Shown: positions 1-5,546, counted from the stretch's first letter. The stretch: DNA of 5,997 bases from Candidatus Mcinerneyibacteriota bacterium (GCA_030630935.1 DAOVMD010000211.1:1-5997); one strand, 5' to 3'. The notes: generated from the sequence alone by a model not told the origin. Numbers and translations are program-made.

Positions 1-2
1 GG

Positions 3-965
3 TTTCATAAAACTAAAGAGAAAATATACTTTAAATTAGATAAAAGTATAGAAAAAATTATAAAAAAGGAAAAATATAAAGAAAGTATCAAAATAGGTTT
101 GAATGTTGCTCTAGGTAAAAAAATGTTGCATTTGATGTATAAAAATCAAAACTGGTTTAAGAGAAACATTAAATTTATTATAACAAAAAGTAGTTGGCAT
201 TTAATTATGGAGAGTTTTCTTTTTTTTAATAATTATGCAATTAAAGATCATTATTTATTACTTAGAAAATATGAATTATATAAAAAATCTATTAAAAAAC
301 CATTTGAAGAAAAGAGTTCAAATAAAAGACTAGTTCATCAAATATGTATTGGATATTTAGAGGGAGATGAAGATATTTCAAAAGAAGAAAGTACAATATA
401 TTATTTATTAAAACATGGGAATCCTCAACATATTGAAGAAATTGTAAATCATTTTTGGTCTCTCTGGGATAGAGATAAAAATAGTTCTGTTTATGAAATG
501 ATAAAACCATTATGGAAAAGATTACTTAAAAAAGGAAAAGATCCTAAATATGTGGAATCAATTCAAAATATTTTCTTTTGGTTATCCCTTTATTGTTATG
601 CGAGTGAAGATAATAAAATTGATGATGAAATCAATGAACTATTATTGGAATCAATTAACTATTTAAAAGAAGATTTTGATCAAATACAATTATTAGATTA
701 CTTCGAATATATAATTGGAAAACAACCTGAAAAAGTTGGAGAATATATTTTAAAACTTGCTGAAAAAGATAGGTTGGTATTTTGGGAACAAGAGCGACTT
801 GTGGTATTAATTGATAAATTATATGGACAAGGTAGTAGTTGTGAAAAATGTGAAGAGTTAGCAGATGCAATTTGTAATATATATGGTGAAAAAGGACTTT
901 ATTTCCTTGAAAAAACATATTTTGATAATATGGATAATGAAGAGAAAAAATCGAACAATGAATAA
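3..965 (+). CDS. Partial CDS, 3' end of an unrecognised helix-rich protein directly upstream of hsdR
   Basis: The frame is open from the left edge to the TAA at 963-965, giving 320 visible codons. The true start therefore probably lies outside the window; the TTG at 99 and ATG at 123 are simply internal. I do not recognise the family. The first 100 or so visible residues are strongly basic (many Lys, Ile, Phe). The rest is a run of predicted amphipathic helices rich in Glu, Lys, Leu and Ile, with recurring Trp/Tyr (for example FWSLWDRDK, IFFWLSLYCYA, LDYFEYIIGKQPEK). This looks like a HEAT/TPR-like alpha-solenoid. There is no signal peptide, membrane segment or catalytic motif in the visible part. 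A late CEKCEELADAIC stretch has three cysteines but is not a clear metal site. The stop overlaps the hsdR start by 8 nt, so the two are probably co-transcribed and translationally coupled. It could be a restriction-system accessory protein or the C-terminal sensor part of a larger defence protein. It is visibly more AT-rich than hsdR, which may mean a separate origin. Confidence 0.8.
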   Translation, partial: FHKTKEKIYFKLDKSIEKIIKKEKYKESIKIGLNVALGKKMLHLMYKNQNWFKRNIKFIITKSSWHLIMESFLFFNNYAIKDHYLLLRKYELYKKSIKKPFEEKSSNKRLVHQICIGYLEGDEDISKEESTIYYLLKHGNPQHIEEIVNHFWSLWDRDKNSSVYEMIKPLWKRLLKKGKDPKYVESIQNIFFWLSLYCYASEDNKIDDEINELLLESINYLKEDFDQIQLLDYFEYIIGKQPEKVGEYILKLAEKDRLVFWEQERLVVLIDKLYGQGSSCEKCEELADAICNIYGEKGLYFLEKTYFDNMDNEEKKSNNE

Positions 966-3900
966 AATTAACGAATCCGATTCAGTTGAAAACACAATGA
1001 TTTCCTTAATCCGGGATATGAGTTGGGATTATCGGGATTGTTATAGTGAATCATTTGGTAAGAATGATATATTTGATATTGAGCGTGGGCTTGAGAACCT
1101 GGTTCTCAGGAGTACGAGTTCGGATGTTGTACTTGCCCCGATTTTAATGTATTATCTTTTGAAGTGCAATCTTGATTTGGACGATGATGCGATTGCAGAT
1201 GCAATTGAAGAGATTACACGGGACAGAAGTTCAATGAACCCGGTCTCTGCAAATCAGGAGATTTATAAATTACTCCGTGAGGGTGTAAAAGTTAAAGTTA
1301 AGAATGAATTAGGTGAGTTGGTTGATAAGAAGGTTAAGGTTATCGATTTCGAGAATCCGGAGAATAATCATTTTCTGTTATGTTCACAGTTCTCTGTTAC
1401 AGGTGAAATATATTCAAAGCGTTGTGACCTTATCGGATTTGTGAACGGCATCCCATTAATTTTATTTGAATTGAAATCACCGAAGAAACATCTTGCAGAG
1501 GCTTATTATAAAAACATACTTGATTATAAAGAAACCATACCGCAGATTTTCTGGTATAATGCGTTGATAGTTCTATCAAAAGGAGTTAAGACAAAAGTAG
1601 GAACAATCAGCAGTAAGTATGAGCACTTTAATGAGTGGAAGATTTTGAAAAGTCAAGAAAGAGATTGCCACGCTCAGACAGATGCTGAACTTAAAATATC
1701 AGCTAAAGAAAAAGAACAAAATTATGTCATTGCGAGAAGCGAAGCGACGCGGCAATCTCAAAAGGATAACCCAGTTACAAGTTCCCTCGAAATCACAATA
1801 AACGAGATTTTCAGAAAAGAAAACCTCTTAGATATCTTTGAGAATTTTATTTTATTCCATGATACACAAGGGAGTATTAGTAAAATCGCAGCAAAGTATC
1901 ATCAGTATTATGGTGTGAATGATGCAATTGAAGAGTTCCTTGAGAAACAGAAAACAGATGGGCGTCTTGGTGTCTTCTGGCATACTCAAGGTGCAGGAAA
2001 GAGTTTCTCTATGATATTTTTCTCGCAGAAAATATTACGAAAAATCTATGGGAATTATACATTTGTAATTGTGACTGATAGACGGTCTCTCGATAAACAG
2101 ATCTATGGAAACTTTGCTTCATGTGGTGCAGTTACAGAGAAGAAAGTTCATGCCACAAACTGTAATCACTTAAAGAGATTATTAAAAGAAGACCATCGAA
2201 ATATTTTTACACTCATTCAAAAGTTCCAGGAAGAAGAGGGTAAGGAATTTCCAGTATTATCAGAGAGAGACGACATCATAGTCATCACTGATGAGTCACA
2301 TCGATCGCAATATGAAGTTTTGGCGATGAATATGAGAACCGCTTTACCCAATGCATCATTCATTGCATTTACCGGTACACCTCTTATTGTCGGGGAAGAG
2401 AAGACGAGAGAAGTCTTTGGTGAATATGTAAGCATTTATAATTTCAAACAATCCATTGACGATGGGGCAACCTTACCTATTTATTATGAAAAGCGAAAAC
2501 CCGAAGTTAATATTATCAATGACCAGATTAACCAGGAGTTCTATGATATTATAAAAGATAAGAACCTTGAAGAGGAAGAAGAAGAGAAACTCGAAACCTT
2601 ATTTGCAAAGAAATATTACTTGATAACAGATGATGACAGGTTAGAGATTATTGCTGAAGATATCGTGAATCATTTTATGAACCGTGGTTATATGGGAAAG
2701 GCAATGGTCGTCTGTATTGATAAAGTTACAACAGTAAAGATGTATGATAAAGTGAAGAAATACTGGGTGAAGTACATTGAGAATAAAAATAGATTGCCAC
2801 GTCATTCCATTCCTCGCAATGACAAAGAAAATTTAATTGAGAATTCTTGTTTTAATTCTGTTGATGAAATAATTAATTATATGAAAGAGACTGAGATGTA
2901 TGTAGTAGTGAGTGAAGAACAGTTTGAAGAGAAAAAGTTCAAGGATAAAGGTTTAGATATCAGATTTCACAGGCAGCAGATGCAGATCAATGATTTGGAT
3001 ACAAGGTTTAAGGAACCAACTGATCCGTTTAGAATTGTTTTTGTCTGTGCAATGTGGATGACCGGTTTTGATGCGAAGTCACTTTCCACAATGTATTTAG
3101 ATAAACCACTCGTGAACCATAATCTAATGCAGTCCATCGCAAGAGTAAACAGAGTATATGGTGATAAATCCAATGGTATAATTGTAGATTATATCGGGAT
3201 ATTTGATAACCTGAAGAAAGCACTTGCAGTTTATGGCTCTGACCCAAGCGGTGTGATTCAACCGGGGGAGATGCCAGTCCAACCGAAGATAAAATTAATT
3301 GAACAATTACGAGAAATTCAGATACACTTATTTCAAGTTTTTAAAGATCATCAAATCGATTTAGAAAGATTATATCATATTAACGGACTCGAACTGATAC
3401 GCGAGTTGGAAAAAACTTCTGATAAGATACTGTCTGACAAGGATTTCAAGAAAGAGTTTAAGGAAATATCAAACCGAATAATGAAATTATTCAAGATGAT
3501 TCTTCCTGATATAACAGCAAATGAATTTCTGAGATTGATTTCAACGATTAAACTATTAAGAAATATAATCCTTGAATCAACTATAACTGATCCTGAGTTA
3601 AAAGGAAAAATTGAAGACCTCTTAGAAAAGTCAATTGATGCCGAGAAAGTTAAGCAGCCATTGTTCCCGGATTTTCAAATAGATTTAACAAAGCTTGACT
3701 TCAGTATGTTAAAGAAAAGCTTTATAGAAGGTCGGAGATTTCTGACTGCTGATAGATTAAGAAGAGCATTAGAAGATAAAGTAAAGAAGATGCTTGAACA
3801 GAATAAGTTCCGGGTAGAATTATATGAGAAGCTTCTAAGAATTATTGAAGAATATAATTCAGGAGCTGCCGATATAGAAAAGTATTTTAAAGACTTGACT

Positions 3901-4236
3901 AAGTTAGCAAAACAATTGGAGAAGGAAGAGAAACGCCATATTCAGGAAGGCTTGAGTGAAGAAGAACTCGTCATCTTTGATTTATTATATAAAGAGAAAC
4001 TGACAAAGAAAGAAAATATCAAATTAAAAAACATAGCCAAAGAACTTTTAGAGATACTAAAGAGAGAGAAACTTGTCCTTGACTGGCGCAAGAAACAACA
4101 GACCCGTGCCGCTGTCGAACTCACCATCGAAGAAGAACTGGAAAAACTGATACCCGAAATCCTTGCCCAAAAACAACTTGATAAAGTTACAAAAGAAATG
4201 TTCCAATATATATACGAAAAGTACCCAGGTGGGTAA
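958..4236 (+). CDS. hsdR: Type I restriction endonuclease subunit R (HsdR), 1092 aa, carrying two in-frame repeat insertions
   Basis: HsdR is the ATP-dependent translocase and nuclease of a type I restriction-modification complex (HsdR2M2S). It cleaves unmodified DNA away from the HsdS target site. Counting from ATG 958, the N-terminal PD-(D/E)xK nuclease shows D157 (RCDLIGF) and E171-x-K173 (LFELKSPK). The SF2 motor shows Walker A WHTQGAGKS (341-349), TDRRSLDKQ (373-381), motif II as DESH (445-448, where DEAH is usual), FTGTP (471-475), MWMTGFDA...YLDKPL (699-718) and QSIARVNR (725-732). The tail from about 775, with LDWRKKQQTRAAV near 1041-1053, fits the EcoEI_R_C/DUF3387 helical domain. 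Length is slightly above the usual 1000-1050 aa, and repeat insertions at about 235-268 and 612-622 help account for that. I chose 958 because it overlaps the upstream stop by 8 nt; ATG 937 is an in-frame alternative, and neither has a strong ribosome site. HsdM and HsdS are not in the window. All core motifs are intact, so the protein is plausibly active. Confidence 0.96.
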   Translation: MNKINESDSVENTMISLIRDMSWDYRDCYSESFGKNDIFDIERGLENLVLRSTSSDVVLAPILMYYLLKCNLDLDDDAIADAIEEITRDRSSMNPVSANQEIYKLLREGVKVKVKNELGELVDKKVKVIDFENPENNHFLLCSQFSVTGEIYSKRCDLIGFVNGIPLILFELKSPKKHLAEAYYKNILDYKETIPQIFWYNALIVLSKGVKTKVGTISSKYEHFNEWKILKSQERDCHAQTDAELKISAKEKEQNYVIARSEATRQSQKDNPVTSSLEITINEIFRKENLLDIFENFILFHDTQGSISKIAAKYHQYYGVNDAIEEFLEKQKTDGRLGVFWHTQGAGKSFSMIFFSQKILRKIYGNYTFVIVTDRRSLDKQIYGNFASCGAVTEKKVHATNCNHLKRLLKEDHRNIFTLIQKFQEEEGKEFPVLSERDDIIVITDESHRSQYEVLAMNMRTALPNASFIAFTGTPLIVGEEKTREVFGEYVSIYNFKQSIDDGATLPIYYEKRKPEVNIINDQINQEFYDIIKDKNLEEEEEEKLETLFAKKYYLITDDDRLEIIAEDIVNHFMNRGYMGKAMVVCIDKVTTVKMYDKVKKYWVKYIENKNRLPRHSIPRNDKENLIENSCFNSVDEIINYMKETEMYVVVSEEQFEEKKFKDKGLDIRFHRQQMQINDLDTRFKEPTDPFRIVFVCAMWMTGFDAKSLSTMYLDKPLVNHNLMQSIARVNRVYGDKSNGIIVDYIGIFDNLKKALAVYGSDPSGVIQPGEMPVQPKIKLIEQLREIQIHLFQVFKDHQIDLERLYHINGLELIRELEKTSDKILSDKDFKKEFKEISNRIMKLFKMILPDITANEFLRLISTIKLLRNIILESTITDPELKGKIEDLLEKSIDAEKVKQPLFPDFQIDLTKLDFSMLKKSFIEGRRFLTADRLRRALEDKVKKMLEQNKFRVELYEKLLRIIEEYNSGAADIEKYFKDLTKLAKQLEKEEKRHIQEGLSEEELVIFDLLYKEKLTKKENIKLKNIAKELLEILKREKLVLDWRKKQQTRAAVELTIEEELEKLIPEILAQKQLDKVTKEMFQYIYEKYPGG
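1661..1759 (+). repeat. 99-bp in-frame repeat insertion in hsdR (copy A), with 12-bp inverted ends
   Basis: The unit starts GAGATTGCCACG (1661-1672) and ends CGCGGCAATCTC (1748-1759), which are inverted repeats matching at 11 of 12 positions. The last 34 nt (1726-1759, beginning GTCATTGCGAG) form a full unit of a dispersed repeat that translates as VIARSEATRQS. I have seen this peptide string as a typical translation of such repeats in many genomes. The length is 99 bp, exactly 33 codons, so the hsdR frame is kept. The insertion falls in the linker between nuclease and motor, after FNEWKIL and before the conserved ITINEIFRKENLLDIFENFILF. Homologues, as I recall them, have only a short acidic linker there. 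Short A-rich flanks are present, but no convincing target duplication can be assigned. Confidence 0.75.
2791..2823 (-). repeat. 33-bp in-frame copy B of the same dispersed repeat in hsdR, opposite orientation
   Basis: AGATTGCCACGTC...CCTCGCAATGAC is the reverse complement of the 34-nt unit at 1726-1759, matching at 26 of 34 positions when one extra flanking base is included. Within the 33-bp unit all seven differences are transitions. It is exactly 11 codons and is read by hsdR as RLPRHSIPRND. It lies between KYWVKYIENKN and the conserved MKETEMYVVVSEEQ in the second motor lobe, in a region that is variable in the family. The following residues (KENLIENSCFNSVDEIIN) may be the native linker. 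Confidence 0.72.
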
Positions 4237-4274
4237 GAGTACATAGGAAAAAGGGGGAGTGAAAATTTAAAAAT

Positions 4275-4328
4275 GTAACACAGGCATCTTGCCTGTGGTC
4301 TTCTTCTCAGGCTGGAAGCCTGAGTTAC
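4275..4328. repeat. Cloverleaf-like palindromic repeat: two hairpins closed by an outer stem
   Basis: Two perfect 8-bp hairpins with 3-nt loops sit side by side: CACAGGCA/TGCCTGTG (4279-4297) and CTCAGGCT/AGCCTGAG (4306-4324). They are joined by GTCTTCTT. GTAA at 4275-4278 pairs with TTAC at 4325-4328 and closes the unit into a three-way junction. On the reverse strand it translates as the string VTQASSLRRRPQARCLCY, which I recall as a common spurious peptide from dispersed intergenic repeats. It lies 38 nt after the hsdR stop and could act as a weak transcript end, but it has no U-tract. Confidence 0.7.
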
Positions 4329-4549
4329 TTTAGCGGGAATGACGCAGTCGCTGTGCTCTATCTCAATGACATTACCCGGGGCTCTTTGCATTTGAGCTGA
4401 AGCTCTTTCTAAATAAAAGGGGGGTTAAAACCCAGGTCTACGAACCATGGAAAAAAGCAATAAATGGTTTTGTAATATAAGACTCAATAAAATTACCAAA
4501 TGATTCAACATGGTTTTAAGTCAAAGAATTAATAGATGAAAAGAGTTTA

Positions 4550-4653
4550 AAATATGGTGCCGGCCAGTAGTACTACTCCCCGCACCTCATGGGGATACGG
4601 GACACTGCACTTTGTTCGAGTACTCTACGCGGATATTATACTTATATTAATAA
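4550..4653. repeat. GGTGCC/GTAGTACTAC repeat, copy 1 (with 31-nt core)
   Basis: This is the first of three related copies. The order of parts is ATGGTGCCGGCC, a 12-nt perfect palindrome AGTAGTACTACT (4566-4577), a 31-nt GC-rich core (4578-4608, CCCCGCACC...GGGGATACGGGACAC), ACTTTGTTCGAGTACTCT, CGCGG, and an AT-rich tail ending ACTTATATTAATA. Copy 2 shares both flanks, including AAATATGGTGCC on the left and ACTTATATTAATA on the right, so the element extends over about 100 nt. The element has no coding potential. Confidence 0.8.
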
Positions 4654-4700
4654 TTATTAATATATTATTTCTTCGGGGATTATTTAAAAGATAACTAAAA

Positions 4701-4740
4701 CGCAAATCCGACGCAAATCCGACACAAATCCGAAGCAAAA
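4701..4740. repeat. Tandem repeat, 11-nt unit CGCAAATCCGA, about 3.6 copies
   Basis: Two perfect units (4701-4711, 4712-4722) are followed by CACAAATCCGA (4723-4733) and a degenerate partial AGCAAAA (4734-4740). The tandem lies between copies 1 and 2 of the GGTGCC element. It may be a replication-slippage array or a set of protein binding sites. The number of units is small and no function can be assigned. Confidence 0.85.
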
Positions 4741-4753
4741 ACAAGACAAGATT

Positions 4754-4826
4754 AAATATGGTGCCGACCTGTAGTACTACTTACTTTGTTCGAGTATTCT
4801 GCGCGGTTCTTATACTTATATTAATA
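4754..4826. repeat. GGTGCC/GTAGTACTAC repeat, copy 2 (lacks the 31-nt core)
   Basis: It is a direct repeat of copy 1: AAATATGGTGCCGACCT, palindrome GTAGTACTAC (4771-4780), then directly ACTTTGTTCGAGTATTCT, GCGCGG and ACTTATATTAATA. The 31-nt core found in copies 1 and 3 is absent, and a single T stands at the junction (4782 region). Flanks match copy 1 almost base for base, so this is a core-less form and not an unrelated element. Confidence 0.8.
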
Positions 4827-4864
4827 TTTTTAAATGTATTCTTTGAACCAGAGCTTAAATAATG

Positions 4865-4893
4865 TTGACTTGTGTAAAGCACACAATTATGAA
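4865..4893 (+). promoter_or_regulatory. Possible weak promoter with an operator-like inverted repeat
   Basis: TTGACT (4865-4870) is followed after 17 nt by TATGAA (4888-4893), a 4-of-6 match to the -10 box. The spacer contains the inverted repeat TTGTGT-AAAGC-ACACAA (4870-4886), a plausible repressor site position. No gene follows within several hundred bases, only hairpin repeats. It would have to drive a non-coding transcript, or it is a chance match. Confidence 0.25.
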
Positions 4894-4914
4894 TAGATTT
4901 TTTTATTTCCCTTT

Positions 4915-4966
4915 TTTATCCTGTAGGGATAAAGCGATAGTAGCCCCGCAATTTATTGCGGGGTTA
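4915..4966 (+). repeat. Double-hairpin repeat, forward copy (E1)
   Basis: Two hairpins in tandem. The first is TTTATCC/GGATAAA with loop TGTAG (4915-4933). The second is CCCCGCAA/TTGCGGGG with loop TTTA (4944-4963), extendable by TAG/TTA with one wobble. An inverted, roughly 80% identical copy lies at 5194-5246. Despite the strong GC-rich stem, it is followed by TTAGAATG and not a U-run, so I do not call it a terminator. Confidence 0.75.
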
Positions 4967-4996
4967 GAATGTAAAAAGACCAGAACAGTCCCATTC

Positions 4997-5017
4997 TCAA
5001 GCAACTTTGTTGCTTGA
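4997..5017. repeat. 9-bp perfect hairpin TCAAGCAAC/GTTGCTTGA
   Basis: TCAAGCAAC (4997-5005) and GTTGCTTGA (5009-5017) are perfectly complementary around a TTT loop. The hairpin is immediately followed by the purine-rich arm of the inverted repeat at 5017-5125. No U-tract follows, so its role is unknown; it may be one module of the composite repeat. Confidence 0.6.
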
Positions 5018-5125
5018 ACAGAGAACTGAGAGCAGAGAACAGAGAGTAGTCGTTTTATAGAAAAAGATTTTGATGAAAGTAGAATAATAGTTCATTATTC
5101 TGCTTTCTGCTCTCTAATATCTGTT
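5017..5125. repeat. Long imperfect inverted repeat with purine-rich arms (AACAGA...GAGAGCAGA)
   Basis: Arm 1 (5017-5044) is made of GA-rich words, AACAGAGAACTGAGAGCAGA and onward. Arm 2 (5098-5125) is its reverse complement at 22 of 28 positions. The 53-nt middle is AT-rich and non-coding. The low-complexity AGAACAGAGAAC wording is of a type I recall between genes in several AT-rich environmental genomes. It could form a long hairpin or be a small non-autonomous element. Confidence 0.6.
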
Positions 5126-5127
5126 TT

Positions 5128-5156
5128 CTGCAGATGCAATGGAGTTGCGTCTGCAG
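5128..5156. repeat. 12-bp hairpin, CTGCAGATGCAA/TTGCGTCTGCAG
   Basis: The stem runs 5128-5139 against 5145-5156 with one G-U wobble and the loop TGGAG. It abuts the next hairpin at 5157 with no gap. It is one of the strongest stems in the window, but no U-tract follows. Confidence 0.65.
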
Positions 5157-5173
5157 CTGTCCCTACGGGACAG
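5157..5173. repeat. Hairpin CTGTCCC-TAC-GGGACAG
   Basis: A perfect 7-bp stem with loop TAC. The same TGTCCCTACGGGACA word recurs at 5229-5243 inside the E2 copy, and a diverged form is in E1 (4917-4931). It is therefore a reused module of the local repeat family. Confidence 0.65.
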
Positions 5174-5193
5174 TGTGTGTTGTGGGGGATATC

Positions 5194-5246
5194 TATACCC
5201 AGCAATAAATTGCTGGGCTATTATCAGTTGTCCCTACGGGACAATG
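5194..5246 (-). repeat. Double-hairpin repeat, inverted copy (E2)
   Basis: Read on the minus strand it runs TTGTCCC-GTA-GGGACAA (5228-5244), a GATAATAG spacer, then CCCAGCAA-TTTA-TTGCTGGG (5198-5217). It aligns with E1 in the same order of parts at roughly 80% identity. The stem changes are paired: C-G in E1 (CCCCGCAA/TTGCGGGG) becomes A-T in E2 (CCCAGCAA/TTGCTGGG), so the stem is preserved. Confidence 0.75.
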
Positions 5247-5266
5247 TGGAATTAGTTATTGAAATA

Positions 5267-5348
5267 AGGTGCCAACCTGTAGTACTACTCCCCGCACCGC
5301 ATGGGGATACGGGACACCGCACTTTGTTCGAGTACTCTGCGCAGCTCT
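5267..5348. repeat. GGTGCC/GTAGTACTAC repeat, copy 3 (with 31-nt core)
   Basis: AAGGTGCCAACCT, palindrome GTAGTACTAC (5279-5288), 31-nt core (5290-5320), ACTTTGTTCGAGTACTCT and GCGCAG follow in the same order as copy 1. Within the core, CACCGCA occurs twice, 20 nt apart (5295-5301 and 5315-5321). The AT-rich outer flanks shared by copies 1 and 2 are missing, so this copy marks the conserved element more tightly. Confidence 0.8.
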
Positions 5349-5435
5349 TACTTCTTTGTTGAATAATTTTCATATGTTGCTGTGATTATAGACAAAATCA
5401 ATAAATAATAGAGATTTTTTTAAAAATTTTAATTA

Positions 5436-5464
5436 TTGACTTTTTAACTTTTTTCCAGTATAAT
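5436..5464 (+). promoter_or_regulatory. Strong sigma-70-type promoter for the downstream membrane-protein gene
   Basis: TTGACT (-35, 5436-5441) and TATAAT (-10, 5459-5464) are separated by the optimal 17 nt. The sequence upstream is an A/T-rich run (5400-5435) that could serve as an UP element. The predicted transcription start is about 5471, giving a leader of about 109 nt before the ATG at 5580. It sits just beyond the repeat island. Confidence 0.7.
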
Positions 5465-5470
5465 ATTAAC

Positions 5471-5542
5471 ATGAGCAGACAATTAAAAAGATTTATGAAT
5501 ATAGGATTAACAAAATTATTGGACCAGATAAAATGTGGATAA
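5471..5542 (+). CDS. Possible 23-aa leader peptide ORF (leaderless)
   Basis: ATG 5471 to TAA 5540-5542 encodes MSRQLKRFMNIGLTKLLDQI followed by KCG, a basic amphipathic-looking peptide. The ATG coincides with the predicted transcription start, so it would be translated without a Shine-Dalgarno site, and none is visible. It precedes the membrane-protein gene by 37 nt and might be an upstream regulatory ORF. It may equally be chance in a short leader. I do not recognise the peptide. Confidence 0.22.
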   Translation: MSRQLKRFMNIGLTKLLDQIKCG

Positions 5543-5546
5543 GAAG

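Larger units (their letters stand above)
4237..5435. other. Gene-free repeat and hairpin island of about 1.2 kb
   Basis: No open frame here looks like a gene. The longest forward one (5177-5362) runs straight through hairpins and a repeat copy, and the reverse one ending inside hsdR is an antisense shadow extended into a repeat. The stretch is an AT-rich background studded with GC-rich palindromes listed separately. Between them, 4380-4548 holds only small hairpins (GAGCT/AGCTC at 4394-4405, GGGTT/AACCC at 4422-4433) and an 18-codon ORF with nothing to support it. The segments 4827-4864 and 5349-5435 are plain AT-rich sequence. I see no clear terminator with a U-tract after hsdR, no tRNA-like sequence and no CRISPR-type spacing. 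Confidence 0.8.

Noticed and set aside
865-957. Upstream extension of HsdR to ATG 865 or ATG 937
   Set aside because: ATG 865 would overlap the upstream gene by about 100 nt and add a hydrophobic, non-family N-terminus. ATG 937 remains possible but adds only a basic heptapeptide, and 958 gives the typical short overlap.
3942-4391. Minus-strand open frame of 149 codons
   Set aside because: It lies antisense to the hsdR 3' end and extends only through the cloverleaf repeat. Its peptide is Ser-rich and includes the typical repeat translation ASSLRRRPQARCLCY. It has no ribosome site or domain.
4447-4503. 18-codon ORF starting MEKSNKW
   Set aside because: It is very short, with no ribosome site and no conserved look.
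4944-4963. CCCCGCAA/TTGCGGGG stem as a Rho-independent terminator
   Set aside because: No U-tract follows, and the unit has an inverted homologue at 5198-5217, so it is better explained as a repeat module.
4275-5348. CRISPR array
   Set aside because: The repeats differ in length and spacing, there is no regular spacer size and no cas gene is in view.
5177-5362. Plus-strand open frame of 61 codons
   Set aside because: It runs across the E2 hairpins and repeat copy 3. There is no ribosome site, and the peptide just translates repeats.
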